A stretch of 64,000 nucleotides of DNA from the NCBI GenBank assembly GCA_026545765.1, contig CM048844.1, positions 51,115,401 to 51,179,400 on the forward strand. Reading direction: 5' to 3'. Under the pieces are notes generated by a model. It was given only the letters and a program-made list of their open reading frames with translations. It was not told where the DNA came from and searched no databases. This document shows, piece by piece, positions 9,943-20,712 of this stretch. The number at the start of each line of letters is the position of its first letter. Position 1 is the first letter of the stretch. This stretch comes from Plantago major. Lineage: Eukaryota; Streptophyta; Magnoliopsida; Lamiales; Plantaginaceae. The translations under genes and the position numbers were made by a program.

Positions 9943-12479
9943 ATGTCTCTGAGCGATGCACCCATTCTCAAGCCAGAGAACTATGAGAAATGGAAGAACA
10001 ACATGATGCTTCACCTGGAAGTTATCAGTGACGAGATTATCGAAGTGATAAAGAATGGCCCCATTGTCATTCAATCAGAGAAACAAGTCATTGAAGTTTC
10101 ACATGGTCGAGACATGGAACCCACTGACATAGATGGTGCTGGTTCGTCCACATCTGGTACAACTACGAGTGCAAGACCAACTAGTGAAATTGCTTATGAA
10201 CCAAAGCCCAGACATCTTTGTACATCGGAAGATTCCAAGAGAAATAGGCTGGATGGTCAAGCAAGAAACATCATTATTCGTTCTACTCCAGATCACATAC
10301 AGTGCAACTGTGGTGTGCAAAACCGGCGAAAGATGCCTGGTCACTGATTGAAGAAATATGTGCCGGCACTGAGAAAACCAAGGAAAACAAGTTCGATGTT
10401 TTGAAGCTCAAATTCCAAAATTTTAAACAAGGTCTCACTGAGACTCTTGAAGAACTTGATTTCAGGTTTACAACACTGATGAGTGAAATGACTGCACTTG
10501 GTGAAAGTGAGAGATACTCTAACTCTAAAAAGGTTAAGACTATCGCGAGAAGCTTGAATCAAAACTGGGAACACACTCAGTACTTCTATTTCAACCAAGG
10601 AATGCCTAACATCACTCCATTGGATCTTTTCTCACACTTGGCAATTGTCAACTATGAGACAAAGCTAAGAGGACATATGTCTGCTGAAACATGCAGAATG
10701 TTGCTCTAGTAACTCAAGGTACTTTTAAAAAGAAGGATACCAAAGAGGTGATTGAGGAAAATGCGCTTGCTGTAAAGCATATGAGAAAATACGTTAGTCA
10801 GGAAATAGAAAAAAGGACCAAAGAGAAGCTGAAAAAGCATCTAGGTCCCAACTATCACCAGTACAAAAGTATGCAATTGTATATCACCTAGAACAAGCCT
10901 GCTCAGCAAGCATTGAGTACTGAGGGAGCAGAAATCAGAAACGATATATGTTTCTATTGTCAGAAACCTGGTCACTTCAAAAGAGACTGCCCAGCTTATA
11001 ACAAGCTAAAGACAGGTGACAAGAAACATAGAAGAAATTTCAAAAGATGTCTGAGAGCTATGCTCACTGAGGAAAGAAAGAAGATTAAAATCCAACTGGA
11101 TGCTCTTGATCTTGACTCTGAGTCTGAGGATGAGGACTCAGATGATTCGAAACTTCCATCACCAGAGTTGTGTGGCATCACTCATGAATTGGTTGACTTC
11201 GATTAAAAGAAGAAATAAATGTGCGGGGTTGCTAAGGAGGTCTATCTAGATTGCTGCAACATTGAACCATGCCTAATGGTTGATGAGATAACCACTATTT
11301 CTCGATTTATAAATTATGAGAGTGATGAGGAAGGAATCAAAGATCTAGAATACCTCAGAAAAGAGCTTGATCTTTATGAGAGAGAATTTATGGATGTCCA
11401 AGCTAGAACCAAAATTCTTGCAGAAGAAAAGAAATCTTTTGAAAAGGAGTGTTCACAACTGCGAAAGCTATCTGAGACAAAGGATGCTGAGAATGCATTT
11501 CTAAATGCACAGATAGTTGAGATAGGAAAGTTAAATGAAGAACCAATGGATAAACTTCAAAAGAACTGTGATGGTCTTCTTTCTGACAATGATGAACTCA
11601 AAAAGAAAGAATTTTCCTTTCAATCCTATGCCAAAGCTTGTGACACTCTCACTGACGTGGACTCTTACCTAAGAGATGCCTCAGAAAATGGAGTTCTTGG
11701 GCTTGACACTCAAACAAATAGTTTACCACTCTTAACAAGTGTGATGAAAGAATGACATTTGTTAAGGGTCATCAAGGTGGTTCCAAACAACCTATAGAAT
11801 TGGTCAGAAAGCTAAGGTTGCTGAGAAAGGAAAGGCAGTCGCGACCAAACCTTTAAGGGAAAAACAAGTCCCAAAGAAATCTGATGGGAATGTTCTTGAA
11901 AAGGAACAACACACTGGAAAGTGTAATCACCCACAGTGCTCTGTCTCTCAGAAAGGGAAGTTTGCTGGAGCTGGCAAATTCGCTAATGTCACATTTTCTA
12001 GAAAGAAAAATGACCCAGAGACTAGTAAGGCTGCTGAGAGGAGATCTCAGTCGGCACCACGTGCTCGAAATGGCATTAGCTACAAAGCCATCGGGAAGCA
12101 ACTTGCTCATGATTACAAACTAGAGCAAGAACGATGGATGAAAGCTTGGGTTGCTCACAACAATCATCAAAAGTGGAAGAAAGAACAAACCCCATGCAAT
12201 CTGAATGCCAGGGCTAGAAGAAATCTGATAAGGAAAGCTAAGTTCAATGAAAAGCAGATTCAGCAACCTGAAAGGTATCTGAAAGCACCACGAGGAGCAC
12301 CAAGGAACACACTAAGAAGGAAAATAGTTCTTGATAATAATGATACTAGTCATTTACCTAGAATTCCTCCATATGTTCCTGCTAGACAAAAGAATGTCCC
12401 TAAGAAATTCATTCAAAAGTGGATTCCTACTGGTAGATACTTTAGTCTAGATGGTTCCATTGTTGTAATGAGAACCTAA
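9943..12479 (+). pseudogene. gag: gag region of E2
   Basis: The start matches the same position in E3 (MSLSDAPILKPENYEKWK). The UBN2/Copia-type gag core is followed by a CCHC zinc knuckle (CFYCQKPGHFKRDC, about 10950-10991), an acidic Asp/Ser stretch and a long coiled-coil and basic tail, which is longer than in most Copia gags and typical of Sireviruses. It binds genomic RNA and builds the particle in the family. This copy is broken. Confidence 0.85.
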
Positions 12480-12497
12480 CTCCATGTTTCCTGTTTT

Positions 12498-12694
12498 GTG
12501 CAGAACACTCTAAAGAAGAATCCAACGTGGCATTTTGATAGTGGATCTGGGAAGCACATGACAGGAGACAAAGCAAACATGGTGAACTACAGATTGTGTG
12601 ATACTGGACCAAATATCAGGTTTGCTGGAGGAGAAGTGAATCCAACCGTAGGATTTGGATATCTGAAAATTGGAGCCCTTACAATCACTGGAGT
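12498..12694 (+). pseudogene. pol: pol start (protease) of E2
   Basis: It begins like the pol of E3, with WHFDSG (Copia protease active-site region; FDSGSGKHMTG) and the following GFG segment. It stops where the Gypsy-derived block begins and resumes as integrase at 16494. Fossil. Confidence 0.8.
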
Positions 12695-13570
12695 ACCGAT
12701 GTGCTCAAATTAGTACTTGATAAAATACAATGTAATTAAAGCAGTTGTTGTAAACAGACTTTAATTACGAGATCGTTCTCAAGGTGCTAACTAGGCAACT
12801 ATGACGTTTTCAAGTATCAAATGTAAGAGTTTGCGGTAACGGTTTGTAAAATTGTGTTTGTTTTGAAGATTAAACTAAGTAAACTAATAAACTAATAAAC
12901 TAAAACAAGTTTTGAATCAACAGAGGGGAAATAGACACGGTAGAATTTCAGAGAAATCAAATATGGATCTGACCAAGTGTTCATATGTTGTCACAGTTAT
13001 TTGTCCAGATAAACCACCAATTTCAGTTTTAACCAAGACATTCTTTGAAGATGTAAAATAGGAAATCAATCGATTATCAGACGATTGATTCTTTAACTTG
13101 AATGGTTTTGAAGATTCGAGAAAAGAATACTGAAATCGGGGTTTTTACGAAGTTTGAGAAAAAGCTTAACACATATGAACAAACCCTAGGTCAAGATCCT
13201 AATTCGATAAATCCTACATTTCTACCGCATCTATCGAAGGGTTTAGCTACTCATAACACGAACAATAGCATGCATAATGACAGTCACGATTGAATGAAGC
13301 ATGATACGAGAGATTACAAGCATAAATTGATCAATCAAGCACAAAAAGGAAGGAATTGTGAAGAAAGAATAATTCGATTGATAATCTAACATCAAGATCG
13401 AAATCCAATGTCAATGATGCGATTACAAGTTAAAATCTATGAAAAACCAAGGCAAGAGAACCAAACTAGGGTTTTTCTTTCTTAAGAGTAAAAAAGAAGG
13501 TAAGAAAGCAATGTTTTCTAACATATCTAAGTTATCGATTAAAAGAACAGAGCCTTCTGAAATTTTTGCG

Positions 13571-13746
13571 TGAGACGCGTCTCGCGCCTCCTGGATTCTT
13601 CAATTCCTGGAAATAGTCGTGAGACGCGTCCTACAATTTTGAGACGCGTCTTGTGGGCTACGGGTTCTGAGACGCATCCTGGATTTCTAAGACGTGTCTT
13701 GCGGGCGCTAGAGATGCGTCTTGGTGAATCTGAGACGCGTCTTGCG
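13571..13746. repeat. Seven dispersed copies of a GAGACGCGTCT-type motif
   Basis: The palindromic core AGACGCGTCT or close variants recur about every 20-50 bases (near 13572, 13621, 13640, 13669, 13690, 13712 and 13732). They lie just upstream of a TATA-like box, and GC content is higher than in the flanks. It may be an LTR enhancer-like array. Confidence 0.6.
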
Positions 13747-13776
13747 TCCTTTTGCGCAGACTCTTCATAATTCGCC

Positions 13777-13785
13777 TATAAATGG
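13777..13785 (+). promoter_or_regulatory. TATA-like box after the CGCGT cluster
   Basis: TATAAATGG lies about 30 bases downstream of the last repeat, on the plus strand. If real, it marks an LTR promoter running opposite to the gag-protease remnant to the right. Sequence-only call. Confidence 0.4.
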
Positions 13786-13789
13786 AGTT

Positions 13790-15350
13790 CTGAGCTTCTA
13801 CTCGGATACGATCTTCCAAAAAGCATCGTTTCTCCTCCAAATCATCTATAAACACACGAAAACCTGTAAAACACAACTAAAACACAAAACACATAAAAAC
13901 TCACAAGACACGCTAAAATACGCAAATAAAAGCTAACAAAAAACAGTAAAGAGAAAGAGACGAGACACTAAAATATAGGCTCATCAAACCCCCCAAACCA
14001 AACCTTTGCTCGTCCTCAAGCAAACAAACTAATTAGACTCGACTAGACTCTAAAGACACAAACACAAAGGAGTTAAATGACCAAGCTACCGAGCCAACAG
14101 TGCTAATACCAAACCCAAAGGATGCAAACATTTTGAATTTTCAGCAACGTTGGTAGAGAACAAAGAAAAATCAAACAAGTTTGTTTCCTAGGTAAAAAGA
14201 ACTTAGAGCTAGTCCGGTAGTCCCTCACAGGTAATCAATTAACCCACTCTCTCACAACTGGAAGTGTCCAGCAGGTTAAAACACTTAAAAGTAAAGCTGG
14301 GCGGTAACTTTCGTTACAAGGTTCCACTAATACCTTCTGATAAGTTTGCTCAAATAATCGGGTCGAAAAGGACTTTGGCAGGCGACTTAATATTCAATAG
14401 TTAAAAACTGAAGCTACTCCCCATATTCAAAATTATTCATCCAAAAAGTCAAACAGGACTGCATTACATAATCATTTCATGGCCTAATAGGGCTCTTTTT
14501 TGTCTCAATGTTTTGCAAGCGTCTATTTTACCTAAGGTCCGCACTTTTGTGCATGTCGGTTTGGTATACGTGCCATCAACCTCACGGACATGTAGCTTTT
14601 AGGCCACGCCGGTATGTGGTAGTATTTGCAACACGCCAAACACGACCAACGGTGATCAATTAAGACCATAGATCCACCCCGAGACTCAAACATCAACAAC
14701 TTTAGGGAGCAGCAAACAAACTCTAATAATAAACAAAGCTACAGTTCCAGCAATAGTCGTAAGGTGGGAATTATCAAAAGAAAGCGTGCCGTTCGTCATC
14801 CCCGATTACTAAGAGTGCTCATAAGCATGAAGTGGCGCAATAACTCAAAAAGAGGACATTGCCCTACCCTAAAACACACAAAACAATGTTGGCACAAAAT
14901 TTTGTCATCATCAGTAAAGGCTTCTCACAGGCTTTTCGTTCTAAAGAACTAACTAGACTTCCTTTTTACAGAGGAAACAAACTTATAAAAAAATTTTCCT
15001 GCCCCCACTACTGATTAGCAAAGACTCAAGACATAAGCATCAAGTGCGTTTAGTACTAGCAAAAGGGGCTCGACTTAGTAGTTAACTCCGACTCAAAGGA
15101 AAAGAAGATAAAAAAGAAAAACAGTAGAAACAAAAACAAGAGACAAAAGAAAAGAAACACACATGAAACACAAGATGAAGTCTCCACCCTCCCCCAACAA
15201 AGAGAAGGTTGTCCTCAAGCAAGAGAAAGGAGAAAGAAACATCTTACAAAATTTTGTACTCGTTTATAGTCAAGTACAGGACTCTTCCGCATCAGTCGGT
15301 GGGTGTTGCTTATGGTTATAGTCGTCAGCTCGACTTCTTCAGCACTCTTG
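13790..15350. other. Non-coding part of the Gypsy-derived block
   Basis: No gene was seen. The sequence is A- and C-rich with CAAACC/CTCGTCCTCAAGCAAAC-like phrases, consistent with a long retroelement untranslated region. Short open frames here have no recognisable domain. Confidence 0.5.
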
Positions 15351-15351
15351 A

Positions 15352-16480
15352 TTACTTTGCGCCTAGGGGCCTCCTAGATTTCCTGGTTCCCTTCCTACCC
15401 TTCAAATGTGAGTATATATATAGGCGACCAGTATAAGCCCCCATGTAATCCTTCCTCCTATCTTGTGCAGTTGATAATGTAGGATCAGAGTAGGCTAGCA
15501 ACTTTCGTTGCTTGCCTTGTACCTCATATGTGCAGGTACGGGAGTAGATGTCGATAACCATACTAGTTGCTTTGATAAAAGGCTGCCCAAGCAGCATAGT
15601 ATCCTTTTTGTTTGCACCAAGGGCCTGTGGCGCTGACTCAATTATCACAAATCAGTAGGCACAACAACTCCATCCAAATCCACTTTGACACCCTCAATTA
15701 AACCCATAGGTCGGCTACGGGACCCATCTGCGAGCAGCATCATGCACTTCATTGGTTTCATCCCCTTAAGACTAAGCTCTTCATAGGTGCTAAATGTCAT
15801 CAGATTACAGCTGGATCCTGTGTCGACAACTCCGACTACATCAGGAGTCGATCCTATCCCCACTAGCAGATCGAAACTGGTAGAATCACTTATACTCTTA
15901 GTTTCTTTTGGGATTATTTGTTGCACTTCATCATTGGGTTTCTCAATCGCCTTCTCAACTGGATCTTTTGAAACCAAGGGAGTCGATGTGGTTTTTCCTT
16001 AAATCTTAAATATGGAAAATTCCTTGCCTATGTTTGAACGGGTTCCAGAATCACTGACTCCAGAATTTGAGCCAGACTAAGCTTGCCAATCTCTTCAACT
16101 TGTCGAATCACTCCTTTTCCTTTACAGCAAGAACAATTGGTGCCTCCTTGAGTTACCTGTGCCGATGGTGTCAAATCCTCCCTGACAGTAAGTTTAACCA
16201 TGAAACTTTTTTCCACGGTACTAGGGAGTTTTCCTGCTTCCCTCTGCTGAACTCTTGCCAGAAGTTGTCTCATTGCGTCTTCCAATCGCTTTACGGACTG
16301 CTCCATCATTTCCGCACGCTTGGTGGAGTTGTAATAGTACTGGTCAGAGTGGTCAATAAATCGCCTCAGCCTCTGTTACAGTGTTTCCTGTTCCTGCTGG
16401 GGTTTAGCTGGTACCTGTGGAGTCTGCGGGACATTTTCATAGAAGTTGTTCCCATAGCCCAGATTGCTCCTCACTTCCTG
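15352..16480 (-). pseudogene. Gypsy gag end and protease remnant
   Basis: On the minus strand a coiled-coil/gag-like part (about 16028-16480) with a CSCCKGKG piece is followed by an aspartic protease domain. The latter shows VVDTGSSCNLM at the active site, then LLADGSRSRPMG and LLGQPF, the layout of plant Gypsy proteases near the Athila/Tat lineages. In the family it cleaves the polyprotein. No reverse transcriptase follows. Fossil. Confidence 0.7.
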
Positions 16481-16493
16481 CACTTTTAGGGTA

Positions 16494-16711
16494 CTTGCAA
16501 AGGTATACAACATCAACTATCTTCAGTAAGGACACCACAACAAAATGGTGTTGCTGAAAGGAAGAATAGGACCCTAAAAGAAGCAGCAAGAACAATGCTT
16601 GCTAACATTGAAATAAGTGAAATCTATTGGGCTGAAGCTGTAAACATAGCATGCTACACTTAAAATAGATGTTTGATCAACAAAAACCATGATAAGACTC
16701 CTTATGAGTTA
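16494..16711 (+). pseudogene. pol: Integrase piece of E2, left of the Harbinger insertion
   Basis: It matches the integrase core region of E3 (around [18 protein letters not shown]). It ends at the TTA target of the PIF/Harbinger element and continues after it at 19562. Fossil. Confidence 0.8.
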
Positions 16712-16739
16712 GGCTCTGTTATCTTCAACTGAAAACTCA

Positions 16740-16799
16740 TTCAGTTCAGTTCAGTTCAGCTCGTCTTCAGTTCAATTCAGTTCAGTTCAGTTCAGTTCA
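16740..16799. repeat. Left subterminal TTCAG array
   Basis: About ten copies of TTCAG lie just inside the left terminal repeat; a similar, shorter array lies at 19499-19534. Clustered subterminal motifs are often transposase-binding sites, though here both arrays point the same way rather than being inverted. Confidence 0.75.
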
Positions 16800-16808
16800 T
16801 TGAATTCA

Positions 16809-16853
16809 TATTATTATTATTATTATTATTGTTGTTGTTGTTGTGGTGGTTAA

Positions 16854-16899
<46 letters not shown>

Positions 16900-16900
16900 T
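16809..16900. repeat. ATT/GTT microsatellite
   Basis: (ATT)n, then (GTT)n, then (ATT)n again, next to the left TTCAG array of the Harbinger element. Confidence 0.9.
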
Positions 16901-17382
16901 TATCATTTATTTACACACCCGATCTTTTGTATGGGGAAAATAAGAAAATTTATCCAATTGAGTTATTTTCAACTTTTTTTCTTTCTTTCTTTTTAATACG
17001 ACTTTTAGTAGATCAATGAAATAAAGAGTATAGTTACAATTTGAATTACCCTTCTTTCTATCGTAAAATGTGAGTTAAGATAAGAAACTGCAGTAACCTG
17101 AGAGTACCATACAATCTGGTTCACATACTCTGTACGTACATCTCTAATAAAAAATCTACATGTTCTTTTGTTGGAAGATATCAAAAAAATAAAATTAAAC
17201 TCAGAAGCTAATGTTGAGTTTTTTCTCAAACTTAACAAATAAAAAACAAGTTAAGCCAAACCAAACTCTACAAGTATTTCAAATGACTCTCAAAAACTCC
17301 AAAACAAGTTAAACCAAACCAAAGTTGGACCAAACTTTATAAAAAGAACATTATCTCAAATATTGAAAAATGGCATTTATTC

Positions 17383-18385
17383 CTACATATTATCGTCCTC
17401 GGACTCTATATTATCTTCATCGGGCTCTATATTGCCTTGAATAGAGCGCCAAATTCTCAATGTTATCTCCTTGCGCACCCTGTTTATTGCTTCTTTCCTT
17501 GCCGGGTTCAATAAATCATTATCCACTCCACCTTGGACATTGACATCATGTTGCAAAACTGGTATTTCAAGTTTACACATGCGCATAAAATTATGAAGAG
17601 TGAAGGTCGTAACAATCACGTATATTTGATATGTGTTTTCTATTTGAGGCATCGTATAAAGGACCATCCATCTCCTTTTCAAGCCACCGAAGGCTCTTTC
17701 AACAGTAGTTCGTAATGAAGAGTGTCGATAGTTGAAATGCTCAGACATCCCTTGAAGAACTCTTTTCTTCTTAAAGACTGGAATATGATATCTTACATCG
17801 GGGTCCTTAATTGGAGAGAGATTACCAGTGGTATTAGGATATCCAGAGTCCACCAATTAGTATTTTCCTGTCAAAATCATAAGCACATAATAAGACAACA
17901 ATTGTAACATACTCCCTCCGTCCCGGTTGTATATAACAAAATTTTGGTCAATGGTAATAGGAGTACTATTTTACATACCTGTTGGCGGATGGAGAAAATA
18001 ATATTTTGATCGAGTCAAAGAATCAACCCATAATGTCATATCATGAACACTTCCTTCCCATCCCACATTAATGAAAGTGAAAATCCTATCAAAAGAGTAA
18101 CAAGATAAAACATTCCAAGTTTTGGTGCCCTTTCGTCCTCTAAATGGTATACCTTCACTATCAGATATAACAGCCTGAATATGAGTTCCATCTATTGCTC
18201 CAACACAATCCTAAGGATGTTATAACAAACATATTACAATTAAATAATATAAAATAAATGTTGTCATTTATGAATGTAAATTTACTCACATTAAAGAATG
18301 GCCGATGTTTATCAAAATAATTACAAATAGGCCCCTTCCCTTGCTCAAATTCTCCAAACATGGTCCTTCTATTCTTTGCAAACAT
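17383..18385 (-). pseudogene. PIF/Harbinger DDE transposase, partial, with two introns
   Basis: Three minus-strand blocks fit DDE_Tnp_4 (Harbinger). The first (18291-18385) ends HRPFFN before GTGAGT. The second (about 17980-18213) starts DCVGAIDGTHI, with the first catalytic Asp, and has GRKGTKTWNVL and GSVHDMTLW. The third (17383-17872) has LVDSGYPNT, HSSLRTTVERAFGGLKRRW with the catalytic Glu, and LHNFMR. Both gaps carry GT...AG ends (GTGAGT...TTAG; GTATGT...GACAG), and the reading frame fits across them. The N-terminal helix-turn-helix part was not found, so the gene looks truncated at its 5' end. In the family it cuts and joins the terminal repeats at TWA targets. Confidence 0.82.
17910..17965. 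repeat. Stowaway-like scrap in a transposase intron
   Basis: TACTCCCTCCGTCCC at the left and AGGAGTA at the right resemble the ends of a Stowaway MITE (TA target, CTCCCTCCGT terminal repeat). The piece is only about 56 bases, so it would be an internally deleted copy within the second intron. Confidence 0.45.
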
Positions 18386-18713
18386 TCACTTAGGTCCCTG
18401 CAATTTCTGAAACTTTTCAAAGTCGATGTTTAACATCTCCAAGTTCAAGCTAAGGTTCAAAACTCATCCTAAACATCACCCTGTCACCAATTAACCCAAA
18501 AACAACCACAAATAATCAAAGATTTACAAACCCAATTCGAGATTCACAATAAATTCATACTCTTTGTTTCTATTTCAATGGTTTTCTCCCAACCAATAAT
18601 CACGTTCTCGTTTCTCCGTCTTAATCATCAACAGTCCATTTAATTCTGTCCGGTTTAGACAAAGTCATCAAATACGAATCCAACATCCTGTTTTCTTATT
18701 TTGAGGAACATCC

Positions 18714-18932
18714 ATGGTAAGGAGAAACGAAGAAGAAGAAGAAGGAAGAAACATGGAGGAGAAACTTACCAAGCAGAAGTTGAAAATTACAGGTTTGAAG
18801 AAGAAGCTGTTGTTTCACGTAAAAGATGAAGAAGAAGACGTTCTTATTTTAGGTATAAGGGTTTTAATGAGGTTTGGGAGCTGGGCTTCAACTTGGGCCT
18901 TTACCAAGTCCAATTCTAAATTCATATCGTAA
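18714..18932 (+). other. Unrecognised small reading frame in the Harbinger element
   Basis: A 72-codon frame, rich in Glu and Lys at the start and then more hydrophobic (ILGIRVLMRFGSWASTWAF), runs opposite to the transposase. A GTAAGC at its end could be a splice donor. No Myb/SANT features of Harbinger ORF1 were seen. It could be a captured host gene piece or chance. Confidence 0.25.
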
Positions 18933-19053
18933 GCCTCTTATAATAATACGTAGAAAATCGAAAAATTTCACGGGATTTTACAATAAAACAAAGTTACGTT
19001 AATCAAATATACTTAATTTCTTTTCATAAAAGTTGAAATAAGAGGATTGGGAC

Positions 19054-19164
19054 ATGAAAGTTGAAGAAGCAGTTTGGAAAATGGAACAAGGCAGGAGGTT
19101 CTGGACAAGAAAGAGTGTTGATGTAAAGTTGTTGGCACGAGCTTGTGCATGGTTTATGGACTAG
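19054..19164 (+). other. Short frame, possible second exon of a captured fragment
   Basis: A 36-codon plus-strand frame (MKVEEAVWKMEQGRRFWTRK at its start) has a tryptophan-rich, protein-like composition and ends in a stop. It lies 120 bases after the frame at 18714-18932, and an AG-ending tract precedes it. Not recognised. Confidence 0.25.
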
Positions 19165-19498
19165 TGATTTTGGTTAAGCTTTTAATTATTTTATTTGCCG
19201 AACATTGTCCATTCTCTTGTAAACGTTTTCAAGTTATAATAAATTTCACCGATTCAAAAAAAAAACTAGATAAAGACAGTTTGTACGACGATTAAAATTC
19301 GGTTTTACTCGAGTTATCATTCTCATATTGTTTTCCACGCGGTTAGTTTTAAAGTTTGTTATACAATAATAAATAAAAAGGTAAAGTGACCGAAAAAGAG
19401 TAGAAGAGTGTGAGAAAGATGACAAAAATAATATATTTTTTTTAATTGTGATTATATATACCATCATAGAATTGTTATTATTATTACAAAATAATTTC

Positions 19499-19534
19499 TT
19501 CAGTTCATTTCAGTTTCAGTTCAGTTCAGTTCAG
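19499..19534. repeat. Right subterminal TTCAG array
   Basis: Several TTCAG copies lie just inside the right terminal repeat, in the same direction as the left array. Confidence 0.7.
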
Positions 19535-19561
19535 AAAATTGCAGTTGAAGAGAACAGAGCC

Positions 19562-20479
19562 TTATTGATTGGTAGACCCCCTAGTATCAAACATTTAAGG
19601 GTGTTTGGTTGCAGATGTTTTGTTCATAACAATGGTAAAGAATATCTAAGAACATTTCAACCAAAGGCAGATGAAGGAGTATTTCTTAGTTATTCAATGA
19701 ATAGCAAAGCTTACAGAAATCTACAACAAAAGGACACAAAAGATTGAATAATCTGTCCATGTAGTATTCTATGAAGGAAACAAGAAAGTACCCTTGAATG
19801 AAGAACTCTCAGATAGGTTCAAAGAACTTATGATCAAGGATTCTGAACAAGAATCTCAGAGAGGAAATGATTCTGTCATTTGCTTAGAGGATGAGTCTGA
19901 CGAAGAAAGGCAATCATTGCCAAGTAACAACTAGATGACTCCAAGACATGATGAAGAGTTTCCTATGAGAAATCCAGAAATGGATCAAGACACTAAGAAT
20001 CTTCATCATGAAGAGGTCTCTGAGCAGGAGGTTGCTGTGAATCCTGTCTCAGATACCCAGGACACTGAACAAGTGTCAGATATCCCAAGCACTTCACAAG
20101 TGCCAGATATCTTAGATACTGAACAAGTATCTTATCATGATCATAGTGATACAGAAATGAATCATAATGATAATGATCCTACTAGTTCTAAACCCATTAT
20201 AAAATGGATAAGAGATCATCTTGCAAAGGATGTGATATGTCCTTTAGACCAAGGGGTAAGAACTATGAGAGCAATTGCTGAAAATGCAAATTCTCTCTAT
20301 GGATGTTTCATCTCAGACATTGAACCAAAGACCATTGAAGAAGCATTAAAAGACCAAGATTGGATATTAGCAATGCAAGAAAAGTTAGATCAAAGTTAGA
20401 GAAACAAAGTCTGGAAATTATTTTCCTACATTGATGGAATATCTGTCATAGGAATTAAGTGGGATTTCAGAAATAAGAT
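19562..20479 (+). pseudogene. pol: Integrase C-terminus, linker and start of reverse transcriptase of E2
   Basis: The sequence resumes directly after the Harbinger target site with [18 protein letters not shown] (integrase C-terminal region). It passes through an acidic linker carrying repeated SDI/TEQVSD-type pieces and enters the reverse transcriptase (start at [22 protein letters not shown]). It is cut by the left end of E4 and continues at 62545. Fossil. Confidence 0.83.
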
Positions 20480-20712
20480 TGTTGGTCCAGATAACGACAA
20501 AGTAAACGACTATAGGGGGGGGGGGGGTGAATAGTCTTTTAAAACTTTTGACGATAAAACAGTTTCTCAGATATGTGTGAAGATATCTGGTACTTATATT
20601 TAGAGAGCGGAAGACTTTCTAAGTGATAAGTGCTCGTGCTTTGCAAGATATATGTGTGTAAATACTCAGCAAGGTAAATAAAACAAATAATAAGTTGCAG
20701 AAAGTAAATAAC
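20480..20712 (-). repeat. Left LTR part of E4
   Basis: It matches 60900-61132 of the E4 right LTR in the same orientation. It is followed by the 5' LTR of E3; the last five bases, ATAAC, are the E3 target. Confidence 0.88.

Larger units (their letters stand above)
12695..16493. mobile_element. Ty3/Gypsy-derived block inside E2 (possibly Athila-like)
   Basis: Both edges abut E2 pol sequence and carry GTAC. The left 2.5 kb is non-coding, with a CGCGT repeat cluster, a plus-strand TATA-like box and Gypsy-like phrases such as CCCCCCAAACC followed by TTTGCTCGTCCTC, which recall long untranslated regions of Athila-type elements. The right part holds a minus-strand Gypsy gag-protease remnant. No clear LTR pair or target duplication was found, so it may be one rearranged fragment or two. 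Broken. Confidence 0.55.
16712..19561. mobile_element. PIF/Harbinger DNA transposon, TTA target duplication
   Basis: The terminal inverted repeats are GGCTCTGTTATCTTCAACTG at the left and, read inward from the right, GGCTCTGTTCTCTTCAACTG (one mismatch in 20). TTA lies on both sides (16709-16711 and 19562-19564), the usual PIF/Harbinger target. A minus-strand DDE transposase remnant lies inside. Both subterminal regions carry TTCAG arrays in the same direction. Size (2.85 kb) is within the range of autonomous members, but no intact transposase or Myb-like second protein was recognised. The Copia integrase reads across the empty site. Confidence 0.92.

Noticed and set aside
16740-16900. CRISPR-like or centromeric repeat array
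   Set aside because: TTCAG and ATT/GTT runs are simple repeats within a Harbinger end; there are no spacers and no long monomer.
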